From NCBI RefSeq assembly GCF_020085105.1, contig NC_058062.1, positions 9,187,445-9,251,444 on the forward strand: DNA of 64,000 nucleotides. The letters run 5' to 3'. Shown here piece after piece: positions 62,660-64,000 of this stretch (positions within the stretch are counted from its first letter, which is position 1; every line of letters begins with the position of its first letter). The notes beneath the pieces were generated by a model. That model saw nothing but the letters and a program-made list of their open reading frames with translations. It was not told the origin of the DNA and did not search any database. The position numbers were made by a program, and so were the translations under genes. This DNA is from Siniperca chuatsi (lineage: Eukaryota > Chordata > Actinopteri > Centrarchiformes > Sinipercidae).

Positions 62660-64000
62660 TGTATCTTCTTTTCCTTTCGGCTGTTCCCTTTCAGGGGTCG
62701 CCACAGTGAATCATGTGCCTCCATCTATTGCTGTCCTCTGCATCCTCTTCACTCACACCAATTAACTTCATGTCCTCTCTCACTACATCCATAAATCTCC
62801 TCTTTGGTCTTCCTCTAGACCTCCTGCCTGGCAGCTCCAACCTCAGCATCCTTCTACCAATATATTCACAGTCTGTCCTCTGAACATGTCCAAACCACCT
62901 CAATCTGGCCTCTCTGACTTTATCTCCGAAACATCTAACATGAGCTGTCCCTCTGATGTACTCATTCCTGATCCTGTCTGTCTTCGTCACTCCCAAAGAG
63001 AACCTCAACATCTTAAGCTCTGCTACCTCCAGCTCTGCCTCTTGTCTTTTCTTCAGTGCCACTGTCTGTAAGCTGTACAACATCGCTGGTCTCACCACCG
63101 TCTTGAACACCTTTACTTTCATTCTTGCTGATACTCTTTTATCACACAACACACTTGACACTTTTCTCCACCCGTTCCAACCTGCTTGCACTCGCCTCTT
63201 CACCTCTTTTCCACAGTCTCCATTGCTCTGAACCGTTGACCCTAAGTACTTAAAGTCCTGCACCTTTTTCACCTCTGCTCCCTGTAACCTCACCGTTCCA
63301 CCTGGGTCCCTCTCATTGACGCACATGTATTCTGTCTTACTGCGGCTAAGCTTCATTCCTCTGTTTTCCAGAGCAGACCTCCATCTCTCTAAATTTTCCT
63401 CCACCTGCTCCCTGCTCTCACTACAAATTACAATGTCATCCGCAAACATCATAGTCCATGGAGATTCCTGTCTAACCTCATCTGTCAGCCTGTCCATCAC
63501 CAGAGCAAACAAGAAGGGGCTCAGAGCTGATCCTTGATGCAGACCCACCTCCACCTTAAACTCCTCTGTCACACCTACAGCACACCTCACCACGGTCTTA
63601 CAGCTCTCATACATGTCCTGCACCACTCTAACATACTTCTCTGCCACTCCAGACTTCCTCATACAATACCACAGCTCCTCTCTCGGCACCCTGTCATACA
63701 CTTTCTCGAAATCTACGAAGACCAAACAACAGACAAGACTGAAAGTCTACGATGACCTTCTCTGTACTTCTCTATTAGCATCCTCAAAGCAAATACTGCA
63801 TCTGTTGTACTCTTTCTAGGCATGAAACCATATTGCTGCTCACAAATGCTCACCTCTGCCCTTAGCCTAGCTTCCACTGCTCTTTCCCACAACTTCATTG
63901 TATGGCTCATCAGCTTTATTCCTCTGTAGTTGCCACAGCTCTGCACATCTCCCTTGTTCTTAAAAATTGGCACCAGTACACTTCTCCTCCATCCCTCGGG
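62660..64000 (-). mobile_element. RTE-clade LINE, 3' part, running off the window
   Basis: - strand reverse transcriptase. One frame (63973-63726) reads PIFKNKGDVQSCGNYRGIKL and ends QQYGFMPRKSTTDAVF; a second (63725-62691) reads VEVGLHQGSALSPFLF, then MMFADDIVICS (polymerase YxDD-type core) and ends RWFGHVQR...RWRHMIHCGDP. The two frames were one, split by an insertion at 63724-63745. The 3' UTR (TTTCGGCTGTTCCCTTTCAG on the + strand, about 62675) is that of a common fish RTE family. Apart from the insertion the frame is long, suggesting a young copy. Confidence 0.92.
63724..63745 (+). repeat. 22-bp insertion identical to 60037-60058
   Basis: The 22 bases at 63724-63745 equal 60037-60058 exactly, in the same orientation. 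They interrupt the RTE reverse transcriptase frame and are flanked by a short repeated TCTACGA on the + strand, so they look like filler copied during break repair. Confidence 0.8.

Noticed and set aside
62886..63819. Multiple + strand ORFs at the right edge
   Set aside because: They are antisense shadows of the - strand RTE reverse transcriptase.

Overview
This is nuclear DNA from a ray-finned fish, most likely a percomorph teleost. Four vertebrate genes with GT-AG introns can be read at protein level. The interspersed repeats (an RTE-clade LINE, a jockey-superfamily LINE, a Tc1/mariner fossil, hAT-type and other MITEs, long TA/CA microsatellites) are those usual in fish. There are no prokaryotic features, CRISPR arrays, rRNAs or tRNAs that I could see.

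Layout: 1-1850 looks like the 3' end of an unidentified + strand gene. aanat2 (+, three coding exons, 6669-7858) encodes the pineal melatonin-rhythm enzyme and is preceded by E-boxes and CRX/OTX-type TAATCC/T sites. rhbdf1 (iRhom1; -, coding 9052-20431, 5' UTR exon probably near 37.1-37.3 kb) is convergent with aanat2. mpg (+, main coding part 47009-48447, probable short first exon 37410-37424) appears to share a bidirectional promoter with rhbdf1. nprl3 (-, 14 coding exons, 49372-61877) is convergent with mpg. The right edge (62.66-64 kb) is an RTE-clade LINE running off the window.

The order rhbdf1-mpg-nprl3 is the flank of the vertebrate alpha-globin locus (in fish the MN globin cluster), so globin genes are expected to the right of this window. 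No globin coding sequence is visible here. However, the nprl3 intron between coding exons 5 and 6 holds a tight cluster of a perfect NF-E2/MAF site, a second near-perfect one, GATA sites and CACC boxes at 55.62-55.91 kb. This is what the ortholog of the mammalian HS-40/MCS-R2 globin enhancer should look like.

Functionally the genes are independent: melatonin synthesis (aanat2), ADAM17/EGFR-ligand trafficking (rhbdf1), base-excision repair (mpg) and amino-acid control of mTORC1 (nprl3). Their linkage is regulatory and ancestral rather than a pathway.

Points of most interest: the candidate globin enhancer; two probable phase-preserving cassette exons (108 nt in rhbdf1, 39 nt in nprl3); a (UG)n tract abutting the rhbdf1 exon 5 acceptor, as at CFTR exon 9; the rhbdf1/mpg bidirectional promoter; and two short templated-looking insertions (32 and 22 nt), each copied from sequence about 3.7 kb away.
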